Origin: Acidobacteriota bacterium
GTDB lineage: Bacteria; Acidobacteriota; Terriglobia; Terriglobales; Acidobacteriaceae
DNA: 64,000 bases
Assembly: GCA_021846985.1 (NCBI GenBank)
Contig: JAJZVX010000016.1
Location: 19,675-83,674, forward strand
Direction of reading: 5' to 3'
Of the stretch, positions 1 through 8,969 are shown piece after piece. Position numbers and translations under genes: made by a program. Each line of letters opens with the position of its first letter. Within the stretch, counting starts at the first letter, position 1. The notes under the pieces are model-generated. The model saw only the letters and a program-made list of their open reading frames with translations. It ran no database searches and had not been told where the DNA came from.

Positions 1-559
1 CGATCATCGCGTCCGCATCCCCGTGCAGGATCATGCGCACCGAGTCGCCAATCGAGTTGGCCGAGGTGGCGCAGGCCGTGGCCGTGGCCGAAATCGGCCC
101 CTTGGCCCCGTAGCGGATGCTCAACTGCCCCGCCGCCATGTTCACAATGGCCGCGGGAATAAAGAAGGGAGAGATCTTGCGCGGCCCGCCCTGCAGCAGA
201 TTCGAGTGCTCGCGCTCGATAATCTCGAATCCGCCGATTCCAGAGCCAATGAAGATGCCGACCCGGTCTTCGTTCTCCGGCGTAATCTTCAGGCCCGACT
301 GCGCCATCGCTTCCTGCGTGGCTGCAAACGCAAAGTGGATGAAGCGCCCCATCTTGCGCGCTTCTTTTTTGTCCACAAAGTTCAGCGGATCGAAGTTTTT
401 CACTTCGGCCGCGAACGTAACTGGGAAGCCCGTGGTGTCAAACCCCTGGATGGGACCCATCCCGCTGGTCCCCGCCATCAGCTCCTGCCACACCACGGGA
501 GCGGTATTGCCCACCCCGCATACCAGCCCAAGGCCGGTGATAACCACTCTGCGCTTCAC
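1..559 (-). CDS. fabF: beta-ketoacyl-ACP synthase II (partial, C-terminus beyond left edge)
   Basis: This is the elongating condensing enzyme of type II fatty acid synthesis, joining malonyl-ACP to acyl-ACP in the cytosol. The visible first ~186 residues read as a KAS II N-terminus: KRRVVITGLGLVCGVGNT, then a DKKEARKMGRFIHFA stretch, GSGIGGFE, and the nucleophile motif TACATS containing the active-site Cys. The start is GTG at 559, only 3 bases after the acpP stop, so the two genes are translated as a unit in the usual acpP-fabF order. The catalytic His residues lie outside the window. Identification is firm. Confidence 0.96.
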   Translation of the reverse strand, partial: MKRRVVITGLGLVCGVGNTAPVVWQELMAGTSGMGPIQGFDTTGFPVTFAAEVKNFDPLNFVDKKEARKMGRFIHFAFAATQEAMAQSGLKITPENEDRVGIFIGSGIGGFEIIEREHSNLLQGGPRKISPFFIPAAIVNMAAGQLSIRYGAKGPISATATACATSANSIGDSVRMILHGDADAMI

Positions 560-562
560 AGG

Positions 563-808
563 CTACTTGGCGCCTTTCTTCTCATTCTTCTCGATGTACT
601 CGATCGCGTCCTTCACCGTCTTGATCTTCTCGGCGTCTTCGTCGGGAATCTCCAGGTCAAAGGCCTCTTCAAACTGCATCACCAGCTCCACCACGTCCAG
701 CGAATCCGCGCCCAGGTCTTCCTGGAAGCTCGCGCCGGGGGTCACTTCGGCCTCATCCACCTGCAACTGCTCAACGATGATCTGTTTTACCTTTTCTTCA
801 ACGGCCAT
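563..808 (-). CDS. acpP: acyl carrier protein
   Basis: This 81-residue acidic protein has the invariant [14 protein letters not shown] motif; Ser36 is the expected 4'-phosphopantetheine attachment site. Length and composition match bacterial AcpP. It carries the growing acyl chain for fatty acid synthesis and is followed directly by fabF. The start is supported by an AGGAG-like ribosome site about 7 bases upstream. Confidence 0.98.
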   Translation of the reverse strand: MAVEEKVKQIIVEQLQVDEAEVTPGASFQEDLGADSLDVVELVMQFEEAFDLEIPDEDAEKIKTVKDAIEYIEKNEKKGAK

Positions 809-1223
809 GCGTAGTTCTCCTCATTTCCGGTTCGATAACCGGACATCTTTCCGGGGCAAGGCTGGCTTGCTCTCCGCCTGCCTACAATACCGGCCCACGG
901 CAGGGATATACAACCCTCGCGCCAAAAAATTACGCAAGGCCCGGAAATTCAAGTCTAAAGGGCCGCCGAAGGCATGTAAAGGCGCGCCGCGGCGGAAGTT
1001 GAAACCGCGGATTTCAGCCCCATCCCCGCTTCCCGATTTTGGCGGCCGCGCCTCATCCTTGCGCGATCCGCCGCGGCGGGTACAAGAACGGGATGTTGCG
1101 CGCTGCCATGCCCTCGCCCTCACCTTCCACGCGAACCGTCTATACCTGCACCAGACGCGCCTCCAGAAAAGCAGCGCCAATCCCTCGCCGGCAAGCGTAC
1201 ATTAGGCGAAGGAGAGAAAGTCA
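809..1223. other. intergenic region between acpP and rmuC (divergent)
   Basis: This 415-bp gap between divergent genes must hold both promoters. There is an AT-richer patch at about 900-950 with TATA-like hexamers on the minus strand (TTGTAT and TATTGT), but no convincing -35/-10 pair. On the plus strand a GGAGAG ribosome site precedes rmuC. I see no small gene or structured RNA here; reading frames crossing it are long only because of high GC. Confidence 0.5.
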
Positions 1224-2708
1224 ATGCTGGACCTGTTTCTCGGCGTCGCTGCCGTCTGTGTGGGCATCGTTCTCGGCTTTTTCCTGAAGTCTGCTTCCGC
1301 CAAAGCCGAAAAAAACTTGCTCGATCAGCGCGCGCTGGAGCTTGCGAACGAGTTGGCCGCCGCCCGCGCCACACTGGCCCAGGCGCAGGCCGCCGCCGAC
1401 GCCCGCGCCGGCTTTGAGCCCCTGGCCGCCGAGCGCGAAAGGACCATCGCGCGCCTCGAACAGGAGTGCGCCGCCCTCCGCTCCGCCCTCCAGGACAAAA
1501 ATGAGCAGGCCGCCCAGGCCAACAACACCATCGCCGCGCTCAACACCCGCCTTGAAAACGAGCAGAAGAACATCGCCGAAAAGATCACCCTTCTCGATCA
1601 GGCCCGTCAGGCCCTCGCCAACCAGTTTGAGGCCCTCGCCGGCGGCATCCTCGAGCAAAAATCCAAAATCTTCTCAGAAAGCAGTCAGAAAGAGCTCGGC
1701 ACGCTCCTCACTCCGCTGCGCGAGCAGATCGAACAATTCCGCAAGAAGGTTGAAGAAGCTCAGTCCGACTCCAAAACCGGCGTCACCCGGCTCGAAACCC
1801 TCATCGGCTCTCTCGGCACGCTCAATCAGCAGCTCACCGAAGAGGCCCGCAACCTGACCACAGCCCTGCGCGGCTCCTCCAAAGCGCAGGGCGACTGGGG
1901 CGAATTCATCCTCCGCGACCTGCTTGAAAAAGCCGGCCTTCGCGAGGGCGAGCAGTACACCTTTCAGGAGCGGTTCGAGTCCGCCGCCGAGGACGGCGGC
2001 CGCAAAACCTCCATCACCGATGTCGTGGTCTCGCTGCCGGGCGGCCGCACGCTCATCATCGACTCCAAGGTCTCTCTCAACGCCTATGCCGACTCCGTCA
2101 ACGCCTCAACGGACGACGGCCGCGGCACCGCCCTCAAACGCCACCTGGCCAGCGTCCGCGCTCATGTGGACGAGCTCGCCGCCCGCCGTTACCACAAGCT
2201 GCCCGGCCTGGAAACGCCCGATTTTGTCGTCATGTTCATTCCCATCGAGCCGGCCTTCATCTCCGCCCTCCAGCAGGACTCGGCCCTGTGGCGCTACGCC
2301 TACGAGAAGGAAATTCTCCTCGTCGGTCCCACCACGCTCCTCTTCGTCATCCGCATCGTCGACAACCTGTGGCAGCAGGAGCAGCAGGCCCGCAGTGTGC
2401 AGGATGTGATGAACCGCGGCGCCGAACTCTACGACAAGTTCGCCGGCTTTGTCTCCGATCTCGAAGCCGTGGGCAAAAGCCTGCGCGGCGCCGACCAGAG
2501 TTACTCCAGCGCCATGAAGAAACTCAGCGAAGGCCGCGGTAACCTCGTCCGCCAGGCCGAAATGCTCAAGCAGTTAGGCATCCGCAGCCATAAACAACTC
2601 CCCCGCACCCTTCTGGACCGCGCCGGCGTGGACGAGGACGAAGCCACGAAGCCACCTCTCGCCCTCGCCGCCAGCGCCAGCGAAAACGATGGGCAGGGGA
2701 AAGAATAG
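1224..2708 (+). CDS. rmuC: DNA recombination protein RmuC
   Basis: RmuC-family proteins limit inversions at short inverted repeats and have a nuclease-like core. This 494-residue protein starts with one membrane anchor (residues ~3-22), followed by a long Ala/Glu/Gln-rich coiled coil (~25-200). The conserved RmuC core contains GDWGEFILRDLLEKAGL and, later, a PD-(D/E)XK-like strand (LIIDSKVSLNAY). The tail is acidic and low in complexity. The start follows a GGAGAG ribosome site 8-9 bases upstream. It faces aspS tail to tail. Confidence 0.93.
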   Translation: MLDLFLGVAAVCVGIVLGFFLKSASAKAEKNLLDQRALELANELAAARATLAQAQAAADARAGFEPLAAERERTIARLEQECAALRSALQDKNEQAAQANNTIAALNTRLENEQKNIAEKITLLDQARQALANQFEALAGGILEQKSKIFSESSQKELGTLLTPLREQIEQFRKKVEEAQSDSKTGVTRLETLIGSLGTLNQQLTEEARNLTTALRGSSKAQGDWGEFILRDLLEKAGLREGEQYTFQERFESAAEDGGRKTSITDVVVSLPGGRTLIIDSKVSLNAYADSVNASTDDGRGTALKRHLASVRAHVDELAARRYHKLPGLETPDFVVMFIPIEPAFISALQQDSALWRYAYEKEILLVGPTTLLFVIRIVDNLWQQEQQARSVQDVMNRGAELYDKFAGFVSDLEAVGKSLRGADQSYSSAMKKLSEGRGNLVRQAEMLKQLGIRSHKQLPRTLLDRAGVDEDEATKPPLALAASASENDGQGKE

Positions 2709-2756
2709 CAAGTCTTGGCCTGCATTCCAGGGCGTACAGCGCTGGCAGCTTGCCCG

Positions 2757-4655
2757 TCAGCTCCTCGGCGCCACCCGGATATGCAGCTCCTTGAGCTGCT
2801 GCTCGCTCACCGCCGTGGGCGCCTCTGCCATCAGGTCAATCGCCTTGGCTGTCTTCGGGAAGGCAATCACCTCCCGCAAGCTCGGCGCCCCCGCCAGCAG
2901 CATCACAATCCGGTCCAGCCCCAGCGCGATCCCGCCATGCGGCGGCGTCCCATACTCGAGCGCATCCAGGAAGAACCCGAACCGCGCCTTGGCCTCGGCG
3001 TCGCTGATGCCCAGCGAGGCAAAGATTTGCTGCTGCACGTCCTTGCGGTGAATCCGGATCGACCCCGACCCCAGCTCCAGCCCGTTCATCGCCAGGTCGT
3101 AGCAGTTGGCCCGCACACTGGCCGGATCGCTCACCAGGTTTGCCATATCTGCTTCAAACGGCGCCGTGAACGGATGGTGCGCCGGCACCCACTTCGCCGC
3201 CGCCAGGTCGTACTCGAACATCGGAAAATCTGTCAGCCAGATCGGATGAAACGCACTCGACCCATCCACCAGATTCGCTCCATCCACCGGGCCCGCCGTC
3301 CCGCGCGCGTGCGCCGCTTCCACCGCCGCCTCGGTCACGCGGAAGGCCCCATGACGGTCGGCATACTTCTTTGCCAGCTCGCCGCGGAAGTTGCCCGCCG
3401 CGGCATACACATTGATCTCCCGCTCGCTCAGCCGCCCCGGGAACTTGGTGTCGCTGGCCTTGATATGGTGCGCCGGGTCGCCCGCCACCACGATCGTAAA
3501 GTCGCCTTCTTCGGCGCCGCACAGCTCCCGCACCTTCGCTGCCGGCTCCGGAAAGCCCTTCGCCAGCCGCTTGAAGTCGTCGATAAACTTCGCGCCCTTC
3601 TTCTGGTCAAACAGAGGATGGTTCTCTTCGCGTTCCTTGCGGCTCAGCTCGCCCACCTTGGGAATGCGCAGCGCCACCACCGGTAGCGCCGCATCCATTT
3701 GCAGCGCCGCCAGCGCCTCATCGGTAAACGCCGCCCGCACATCCGTCAGCCCCGGCAGCCGCAAGTCCGGCTTGTCCGTTCCATACTGTCGCATGGACTC
3801 GTCGTAGCTGATCCGCGGGAACGGCGTCGGCAACTTCACCCCTGCCGCGGCAAATCCCGCCGCCAGAAACTGCTCCACCACGCCAAACACCGTCTCCTGC
3901 CGCGGAAAGCTCATCTCCAGGTCTACCTGCGTAAACTCGAGCTGCCGGTCCGCCCGCAAATCCTCGTCGCGGAAGCACCGCGCAATCTGGAAGTACCGGT
4001 CGAAGCCTGAGATCATCAGAATCTGCTTGAAGATCTGTGGCGACTGCGGCAGTGCATAAAACTCCCCCGCATGCACCCGGCTCGGCACCAGAAAGTCCCG
4101 CGCCCCCTCCGGCGTGCTCTTGGTCAGGATCGGCGTCTCGATCTCCAGAAATCCCTGCCTGCTCAGGCTCTCGCGAATGGCCAGCGTAATCTCGTGCCGC
4201 AGCCTGAAGTTCCGCTGCATCTCCGCACGCCGCAGGTCCACGTAGCGGTACTTCAGCCGCACCTCCTCGTTCTGGATCGCCTCTTCCGCCGGCGAAAACG
4301 GCGCCAGCCGCGTGTCGTTCAGCACCCGCAGCTCCGTCGCCTCGATCTCGATCTCCCCGGTCTCCATCTTGGGATTGATGGCGTCCTTGTCCCGCAGCCG
4401 CACCTTGCCCACTGCCGCCACCACGTACTCCGGCCGCACCTGTTCGCCCTTGGCGTGGCCGTCCGGGGTCAGTTCCTTGTCCAGCACGATCTGCGCAATC
4501 CCGGAGCGGTCCCTTAAATCGAGAAAGATCAGGTTGCCATGGTCGCGCCGCCGGTTCACCCAGCCCATCAAAACCACCTGCTGCCCGGCATGAGCCGCGC
4601 GCAGCTCGCCGCATCGATGCGTCCGTTCGAGATTGCCTAGAAAGTCGAGTGACAT
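2757..4655 (-). CDS. aspS: aspartyl-tRNA synthetase, probably non-discriminating
   Basis: This 632-residue class II synthetase has the bacterial architecture. An N-terminal OB-fold anticodon domain contains [19 protein letters not shown], motif 2 is in the [16 protein letters not shown] region, a GAD insert lies at ~290-420, and motif 3 is in the GLDRI segment near the end. In the anticodon loop the residue after RRRD is His39. His at this site is typical of non-discriminating AspRS, which also charges tRNA-Asn, while discriminating bacterial enzymes usually have Leu. The enzyme identity is certain; the relaxed specificity is inference. Confidence 0.97.
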   Translation of the reverse strand: MSLDFLGNLERTHRCGELRAAHAGQQVVLMGWVNRRRDHGNLIFLDLRDRSGIAQIVLDKELTPDGHAKGEQVRPEYVVAAVGKVRLRDKDAINPKMETGEIEIEATELRVLNDTRLAPFSPAEEAIQNEEVRLKYRYVDLRRAEMQRNFRLRHEITLAIRESLSRQGFLEIETPILTKSTPEGARDFLVPSRVHAGEFYALPQSPQIFKQILMISGFDRYFQIARCFRDEDLRADRQLEFTQVDLEMSFPRQETVFGVVEQFLAAGFAAAGVKLPTPFPRISYDESMRQYGTDKPDLRLPGLTDVRAAFTDEALAALQMDAALPVVALRIPKVGELSRKEREENHPLFDQKKGAKFIDDFKRLAKGFPEPAAKVRELCGAEEGDFTIVVAGDPAHHIKASDTKFPGRLSEREINVYAAAGNFRGELAKKYADRHGAFRVTEAAVEAAHARGTAGPVDGANLVDGSSAFHPIWLTDFPMFEYDLAAAKWVPAHHPFTAPFEADMANLVSDPASVRANCYDLAMNGLELGSGSIRIHRKDVQQQIFASLGISDAEAKARFGFFLDALEYGTPPHGGIALGLDRIVMLLAGAPSLREVIAFPKTAKAIDLMAEAPTAVSEQQLKELHIRVAPRS

Positions 4656-4769
4656 ACGATTCGATTGTAATGGAACGAGTTCGGCGCTGGGCCGACAAGC
4701 TTACAGGGGTGGATTGACCTTTTCCATCCCGCCAGGGACGGCGCTATGATTACCCGCAAGGAGAGCGAG

Positions 4770-5291
4770 ATGGCCGCTGCGCCGAATTTTGTGCCCCTCG
4801 AAGAGTATCTCCGGAGCTCCTACTCGCCTGACGCCGAGTACATTGAGGGGCAGATCGTGGAGAGGGAGAGCACGATGGGAGAGAACGATCACTCCGCATG
4901 GCAGAAGGCGCTTGTGGTCTGGCTTGAGATGCAAGCCGCGCGCGCGGGAATCCGTGTGCGGCCGGGACTGCGCGTGCAGGTGGATACCTACGGCTTTCTG
5001 ATTCCCGACATTACGCTCCTCGACCGCTCGCGGCCGACCGAGCCCATTGCCACGCATCCGCCGATTGCGGTGATCGAAGTTCTCTCGCCCGCCGACCAGG
5101 TGGGCCGGTTGATGAAGAAGGGCGAGCGTTACGAAAAGATGGGCATTCGCACCATTCTCATCGTCGATCCCGAGGGCCCGGCATACCGGTTTCGCGAGGG
5201 GAAGCTTGAGCCGCTGGCGGAACGGGCGTTTACGCTGGAAGGCAGCCAGGCGCGGTTCGATCTGGACGAAATTGCGAAGCTGGTGGATTGA
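4770..5291 (+). CDS. Uma2-family (DUF820) putative endonuclease
   Basis: The 173-residue product matches the Uma2/DUF820 fold, a PD-(D/E)XK-like family abundant in cyanobacteria and acidobacteria whose role is not established. Visible landmarks are EYIEGQIVE, the PDITLLDRS strand with the expected acidic residue, and IAVIEVLSPAD with a second acidic residue. An ATG lies 24 bases further upstream in frame, but AAGGAG at 4758-4763 points to the ATG at 4770. It is a single gene between aspS and a convergent hypothetical gene. Confidence 0.85.
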   Translation: MAAAPNFVPLEEYLRSSYSPDAEYIEGQIVERESTMGENDHSAWQKALVVWLEMQAARAGIRVRPGLRVQVDTYGFLIPDITLLDRSRPTEPIATHPPIAVIEVLSPADQVGRLMKKGERYEKMGIRTILIVDPEGPAYRFREGKLEPLAERAFTLEGSQARFDLDEIAKLVD

Positions 5292-5318
5292 GCGGGCACC
5301 CGACAGCTACTTCTTCGT

Positions 5319-5852
5319 TCATTCAGCCCAACTATGGCGGCATTCGTCGATGTATTTCGCGGCCAGCTTCCATTCTGTAGCATCAAGCATCTTACGTTCC
5401 TTCACCACCTGTACGCGGAAGTTGTTCAGCGTTTGCATCCGATTGGAAAGGCTCGATGGGACTCGGCCTTCGTGCTTCAATCGAGAAACCCGGGCTGCAA
5501 ATGGCTCCTTTGAGTGCGAGATGTTCTCAACTCGATCCAAGAAACTGGCAGCGTCGAAAAGCCACTGCGAGAGAACATCCGTCTGTTCCTGGAGGTCGGG
5601 CAGCAGATCGGGTGGCCGATCAACATCCTCATCGGCCTTAAGGAAATTGAGTACTTTTTCAACCCCATGCTTTTTCGCCGCGCAGCTCCCGAGCTTCCTC
5701 GCAATGCGTCCTTCCGCTTCCAGTCGGCGACATATCTGATTTACTTGTTGCCGCGGATGAACATCGGCCATTCTCTCCAGGCAATCGTCACAGATGCCAC
5801 TGCTTGGCACTTGCCTGGAAACGACACCGAAAATCTTCTCAATGTTGGTCAC
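5319..5852 (-). CDS. hypothetical protein with N-terminal winged-helix-like domain
   Basis: I do not recognise a named family. The first ~65 residues look like a small DNA-binding unit: GICDDCL (a CxxC pair), then PRQQVNQICRRLEAEGRI, which reads as a recognition helix followed by a wing. The rest is charged and helical, with no membrane segment. The GTG start lies 27 bases after the hisS stop and in the same frame as hisS; no clear ribosome site is visible, so translation may depend on read-out from hisS. GC3 is slightly lower than in neighbouring genes. Confidence 0.65.
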   Translation of the reverse strand: MTNIEKIFGVVSRQVPSSGICDDCLERMADVHPRQQVNQICRRLEAEGRIARKLGSCAAKKHGVEKVLNFLKADEDVDRPPDLLPDLQEQTDVLSQWLFDAASFLDRVENISHSKEPFAARVSRLKHEGRVPSSLSNRMQTLNNFRVQVVKERKMLDATEWKLAAKYIDECRHSWAE

Positions 5853-5879
5853 GAGAATAGCCCAATCGTCTTCCGGATC

Positions 5880-7169
5880 TCAGCAGTCCGGCTGCGACAA
5901 AAACCCTGCCAGCTCCGCGCGAGGAACCTTGGTCTGCATCCCAGTAGAGAAGTTCTTCACTGTCAGCATACCGGATTGCAGCTCGTCCTCGCCCAGGATC
6001 ACCATCTGCCGCGCCGTCTTGTCCGCGGCTTCGAACGACTTCTTCAGCCGGAAGCTCCCCTCGCCCAGCTCCACCCACAGCCCCAGGTGGCGCAGCTCCC
6101 GCGCCAGTTGCAGGGCCGCCGCATTCATCGTCTCGCCCAGCGGCGCCACGTACGCATCCGCCAGCGGAGCCTTGGCCGCCTCCTGCGCCAGCAGCGTCAG
6201 CGCCAGCCGGTCCTCGCCCATGGCAAAGCCAATCCCCGGAGCCTTCGGCCCCCCGATCGCCTCGCTCAGCCCGTCGTAGCGTCCGCCGCCCAGCAGCGCG
6301 TTCTGCGCGCCCAGCCCTCCATGCGTGAACTCAAACGTCGTCCGCGTGTAGTAGTCCAGCCCCCGCACCAGCCGGTGATTCCGCCGGTAAGGCACATACG
6401 CCGCGTCCAGCGCCGCCGTCACCGCCGCAAAGTGTCTTTCGGACTCTTGGTCAAGATGGTCGGCGATGCGAGGCAGAGCGTCGATGATGGGCTGGTCCTC
6501 GGGCACCTTGCAGTCCAGCACCCGCAACGGATTGGTCACCGCCCGCCGCTGGCAGTCAGGACACATCTGGGAGACGACCGGCGCCAGAGCCTCCCGAAGC
6601 GCCTGATTGTAACGTCCGCGGTCGGCGGAAGACCCCACCGAGTTCAGTTCCAGCGTCCACCCCGTAATCCCCAGCTCGTCCAGCAGCGTTGCCAGCATCT
6701 CCAGCACTTCCGCATCGCGCAGCGGACTTTCGCTGCCCGCCGAGGGCGGCCCAATCACCTCCGCCCCGATCTGGTAGAACTGCCGGTACCGTCCCTTCTG
6801 CGGCCGCTCCCGCCGGAACTGCGGCCCGATGTAGTAGAGCTTCTGCAACTGCCCCGTCTCGCCCAGTTGGTGCTCGATGTACGCCCGCACCACTCCCGCC
6901 GTGTTCTCCGGCCGCAAGGTCAGCGACTGCGTCTTCTCGCTTGCCGCCCGCGCCCGGTCCTCCCACGTATACATCTCCTTCGACACAATGTCGGTCTCTT
7001 CGCCCACACCGCGCGCAAACAGGCTGGTCTCCTCGAAGACCGGCGTCCGAATCTCGCCAAAGTTGTAGCGGGCAAACACCGCCCGCGCCGTAGCCTCAAT
7101 CCGGTTCCACAGCGCCGTCTCCGGCGGCAAAAGATCGCGCGTTCCGCGCACAGCTTTCAGGGTGGCCAT
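5880..7169 (-). CDS. hisS: histidyl-tRNA synthetase
   Basis: This class II synthetase attaches histidine to tRNA-His. The 429-residue length and the signatures VRGTRDLLPPET (N-terminus), RPENTAGVVRAYIEH, QFRRERPQKGRYRQFYQIG and GGGRYDGLSEAIGGP mark HisRS. The C-terminal anticodon domain follows from about residue 330. The start has an AAGAAG ribosome site close upstream. Its leader contains a triplicated 19-bp repeat. The gene is followed in the same frame by a hypothetical gene. Confidence 0.97.
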   Translation of the reverse strand: MATLKAVRGTRDLLPPETALWNRIEATARAVFARYNFGEIRTPVFEETSLFARGVGEETDIVSKEMYTWEDRARAASEKTQSLTLRPENTAGVVRAYIEHQLGETGQLQKLYYIGPQFRRERPQKGRYRQFYQIGAEVIGPPSAGSESPLRDAEVLEMLATLLDELGITGWTLELNSVGSSADRGRYNQALREALAPVVSQMCPDCQRRAVTNPLRVLDCKVPEDQPIIDALPRIADHLDQESERHFAAVTAALDAAYVPYRRNHRLVRGLDYYTRTTFEFTHGGLGAQNALLGGGRYDGLSEAIGGPKAPGIGFAMGEDRLALTLLAQEAAKAPLADAYVAPLGETMNAAALQLARELRHLGLWVELGEGSFRLKKSFEAADKTARQMVILGEDELQSGMLTVKNFSTGMQTKVPRAELAGFLSQPDC

Positions 7170-7195
7170 ATCTTCTTTAGTGTAAACGTGTAAAG

Positions 7196-7252
7196 GAAGC
7201 AGGTCGCAGCCAGGGAAGCAGGTCGCAGCCAGGGAAGCAGGTCGCAGTCAGG
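7196..7252. repeat. three tandem copies of a 19-bp unit in the hisS leader
   Basis: The unit GAAGCAGGTCGCAGCCAGG occurs at 7196-7214, 7215-7233 and 7234-7252; the third copy has one C-to-T change. Each copy contains GGTCGC, and one complementary GCGACC sits just beyond the array at 7259-7264. One transcript segment could therefore pair with any of the three copies. The array lies 27 bases upstream of the hisS start. Confidence 0.95.
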
Positions 7253-7287
7253 AAAGACGCGACCACTCTGCGACGATTTCGCCTCGG

Positions 7288-8070
7288 TCAGTCTGTCTGC
7301 CTTCCAATCACGGCTCTGGTTACCATTTCAAAGAGTTCTTGTGCGTTGTTCGTGCAGCCTTGACCGCCATGTTCGCGGGTTTCGCGCTTATGCTCGGGAG
7401 CATTCGATGCAGCGTAAAAGAAAAGTGGGGTTTTGTCCCCTTCTTTTCGCAATCGATCGAGAAGAACATAGCCCTCTCGCGGTCCTTCGCGACGGCCCAT
7501 GTCTGAGATTATTGCTGCGTATTTCGTCTGCGCAAGCCGTTCAAAGGCCTCGTCGGTCGAGAGTGCCAAACTGAACCGAAGGCCCATGCCTTCGAATGCT
7601 TGCCGAGCATATACGTTATTCTCTGGGCGATCATCTACCCACAAAATGTGGTTTCTCCAACCGTCGCCGCTTCCCACACGCGCTGGTCCTACAGCATGCA
7701 CCACTTCGACAATCTTGTTTAGCTCCGCCGCGGATGTCGGAGTATCGCTCTTGGCAGTTGCGGCAGTGAGGGATGCGACTACTGCCATTTGCATCTTCAC
7801 ATAGTTATCCTCGTTCTTGAAATCGCTCGGAGCGAATAGCTTTCCGCTGTGTTTGCTAACGAGCCAAGCAAAGACAGCTAAGACGAGCACGGGAAAGGTA
7901 ATGAGAAAGTAAATTAGAGGAATTCGTTCGGATGCGGTAAACGATCCTGCAAAGGCAGTCACTAAAGAGGCAAATCCATACACCAGCACGATGAAGAGCG
8001 CGATGATACCTAGAGGGTTTCGGGCAAGGGATTTAGCGGTGTCTCCGAAGCTCTTAGTCTGATCGTTCAT
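7288..8070 (-). CDS. two-transmembrane protein with C-terminal receiver-like domain
   Basis: The 260-residue product has a short N-terminal tail and two membrane helices (roughly residues 20-42 and 50-72). After a linker comes a Rossmann-type receiver-like domain (~145-255): HILWVDDRPENNVYARQ supplies the acidic pair, ISDMGR the candidate phospho-acceptor Asp, and LFFYAAS the switch strand. No output or DNA-binding domain follows. I chose the ATG at 8070 because GAGGAAG lies just upstream; an upstream in-frame extension looks non-coding. The domain may be a phosphorylatable receiver or a degenerate one; its target is unknown. It lies downstream of brnTA. Confidence 0.75.
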   Translation of the reverse strand: MNDQTKSFGDTAKSLARNPLGIIALFIVLVYGFASLVTAFAGSFTASERIPLIYFLITFPVLVLAVFAWLVSKHSGKLFAPSDFKNEDNYVKMQMAVVASLTAATAKSDTPTSAAELNKIVEVVHAVGPARVGSGDGWRNHILWVDDRPENNVYARQAFEGMGLRFSLALSTDEAFERLAQTKYAAIISDMGRREGPREGYVLLDRLRKEGDKTPLFFYAASNAPEHKRETREHGGQGCTNNAQELFEMVTRAVIGRQTD

Positions 8071-8226
8071 CGGAAATCTTCCTCGTGACCGATAAGTGCC
8101 GGTGTATGGTTGGCAAAAGCGGCTGAAGTGGAGCGGGGGACATTCGTCGTTAGCGACGGGGTCAGCGAACGCAACAATTTTAGTCACTCCTCGTATCTTG
8201 AACAACGTATCTTTGCTTCCTGCCAG

Positions 8227-8547
8227 CTATGCCCTACGCTTAATCGACCTCAAGAGCGCACGGTCAATCCGCGTCTGCCACCCTGGTCCACCTGCCTTGA
8301 AATGTTCGATCACATCCGAAGAGAGCCGCAGCGACACAAGCTTCTTTGTCGGCGCCTTCTGCGGCCCGCGCTTGCCCCGCCGCGCCACCCTGCCGTCGCG
8401 AATCAGGTCGGCCCGGGCAAACCACGTGCGAGTCGCTTCGGCATCGTTCGGGTCATAGGGACCATCCCCGGACTCGTAGGGAATTGTGTCACCCTCTTTG
8501 CGGCCGAGAACCCGCTTCCAGTCTGTCTCACTGCGAGTCTTGTTCAT
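8227..8547 (-). CDS. brnA: BrnA-type antitoxin
   Basis: In BrnT/BrnA type II systems the BrnA partner neutralises the BrnT ribonuclease and represses the operon. This 106-residue protein ends with the BrnA signature: KKLVSLRLSSDVIEHFKAGG followed by GWQTRIDRALLR, a ribbon-helix-helix-like segment. The N-terminal half is charged. It overlaps the upstream toxin gene by 20 bases, giving the toxin-first order typical of brnTA. Confidence 0.88.
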   Translation of the reverse strand: MNKTRSETDWKRVLGRKEGDTIPYESGDGPYDPNDAEATRTWFARADLIRDGRVARRGKRGPQKAPTKKLVSLRLSSDVIEHFKAGGPGWQTRIDRALLRSIKRRA

Positions 8548-8800
8548 ACTGTTCGCGCTCCTCTCGCGATGCGGGCCGGAACGAAATCACTCTGACATCC
8601 TCTCCGCGATAGGTGTAGATGAGCGTCAGCACCCTGCCATGAATCACAGCCATCGCAAGATCCATCAACCTGCGTTCGTCTTTGCCGCTGCTCTCATACG
8701 TGCATTTGTCGGGATTTTCATAGACAAGATGGGCATCCTTGAAGTCGAGCCCGTGCTTCTTCAAATGGGACTCCCGCTTTGCCTCGTCCCAAACGAACAC
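8528..8800 (-). CDS. brnT: BrnT-type ribonuclease toxin
   Basis: BrnT toxins are small RelE-like ribonucleases. The 90-residue protein opens with FVWDEAKRESHLKKHGLDF, the classic BrnT N-terminus, and contains the strand GRVLTLIYTYRGEDVRVIS followed by FRPASREEREQYE. The GTG start at 8800 lacks a visible ribosome site and overlaps an inverted repeat, so it may be translated from a very short or leaderless transcript. It is coupled to brnA. Confidence 0.9.
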   Translation of the reverse strand: MFVWDEAKRESHLKKHGLDFKDAHLVYENPDKCTYESSGKDERRLMDLAMAVIHGRVLTLIYTYRGEDVRVISFRPASREEREQYEQDSQ

Positions 8801-8811
8801 GATTTAATCGT
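8799..8811 (-). promoter_or_regulatory. inverted repeat over the brnT start, candidate BrnA operator
   Basis: The sequence ACGAT-TTA-ATCGT is a perfect 5-bp inverted repeat with a 3-bp centre. It overlaps the GTG start of brnT and lies in an AT-rich island. On the minus strand TTGCAG, a 17-bp spacer and TACGAT form a weak promoter candidate whose -10 falls inside the repeat. BrnA proteins are known to autoregulate, so an operator here would fit; this is inference. Confidence 0.45.
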
Positions 8812-8969
8812 AGATACAATATATGTGATCTGCAAGCGAAATCTACACGGCCAAAGCTATACGATTCTGCAAATTCCCCATCCCCAGCGCGTCTCCGCCC
8901 GCATCTCCGGGCAAACCAGCCTGAAAATGTCGACCGGCACTCATCCTGCGCGCTGCTTGGCAAGCCGGG

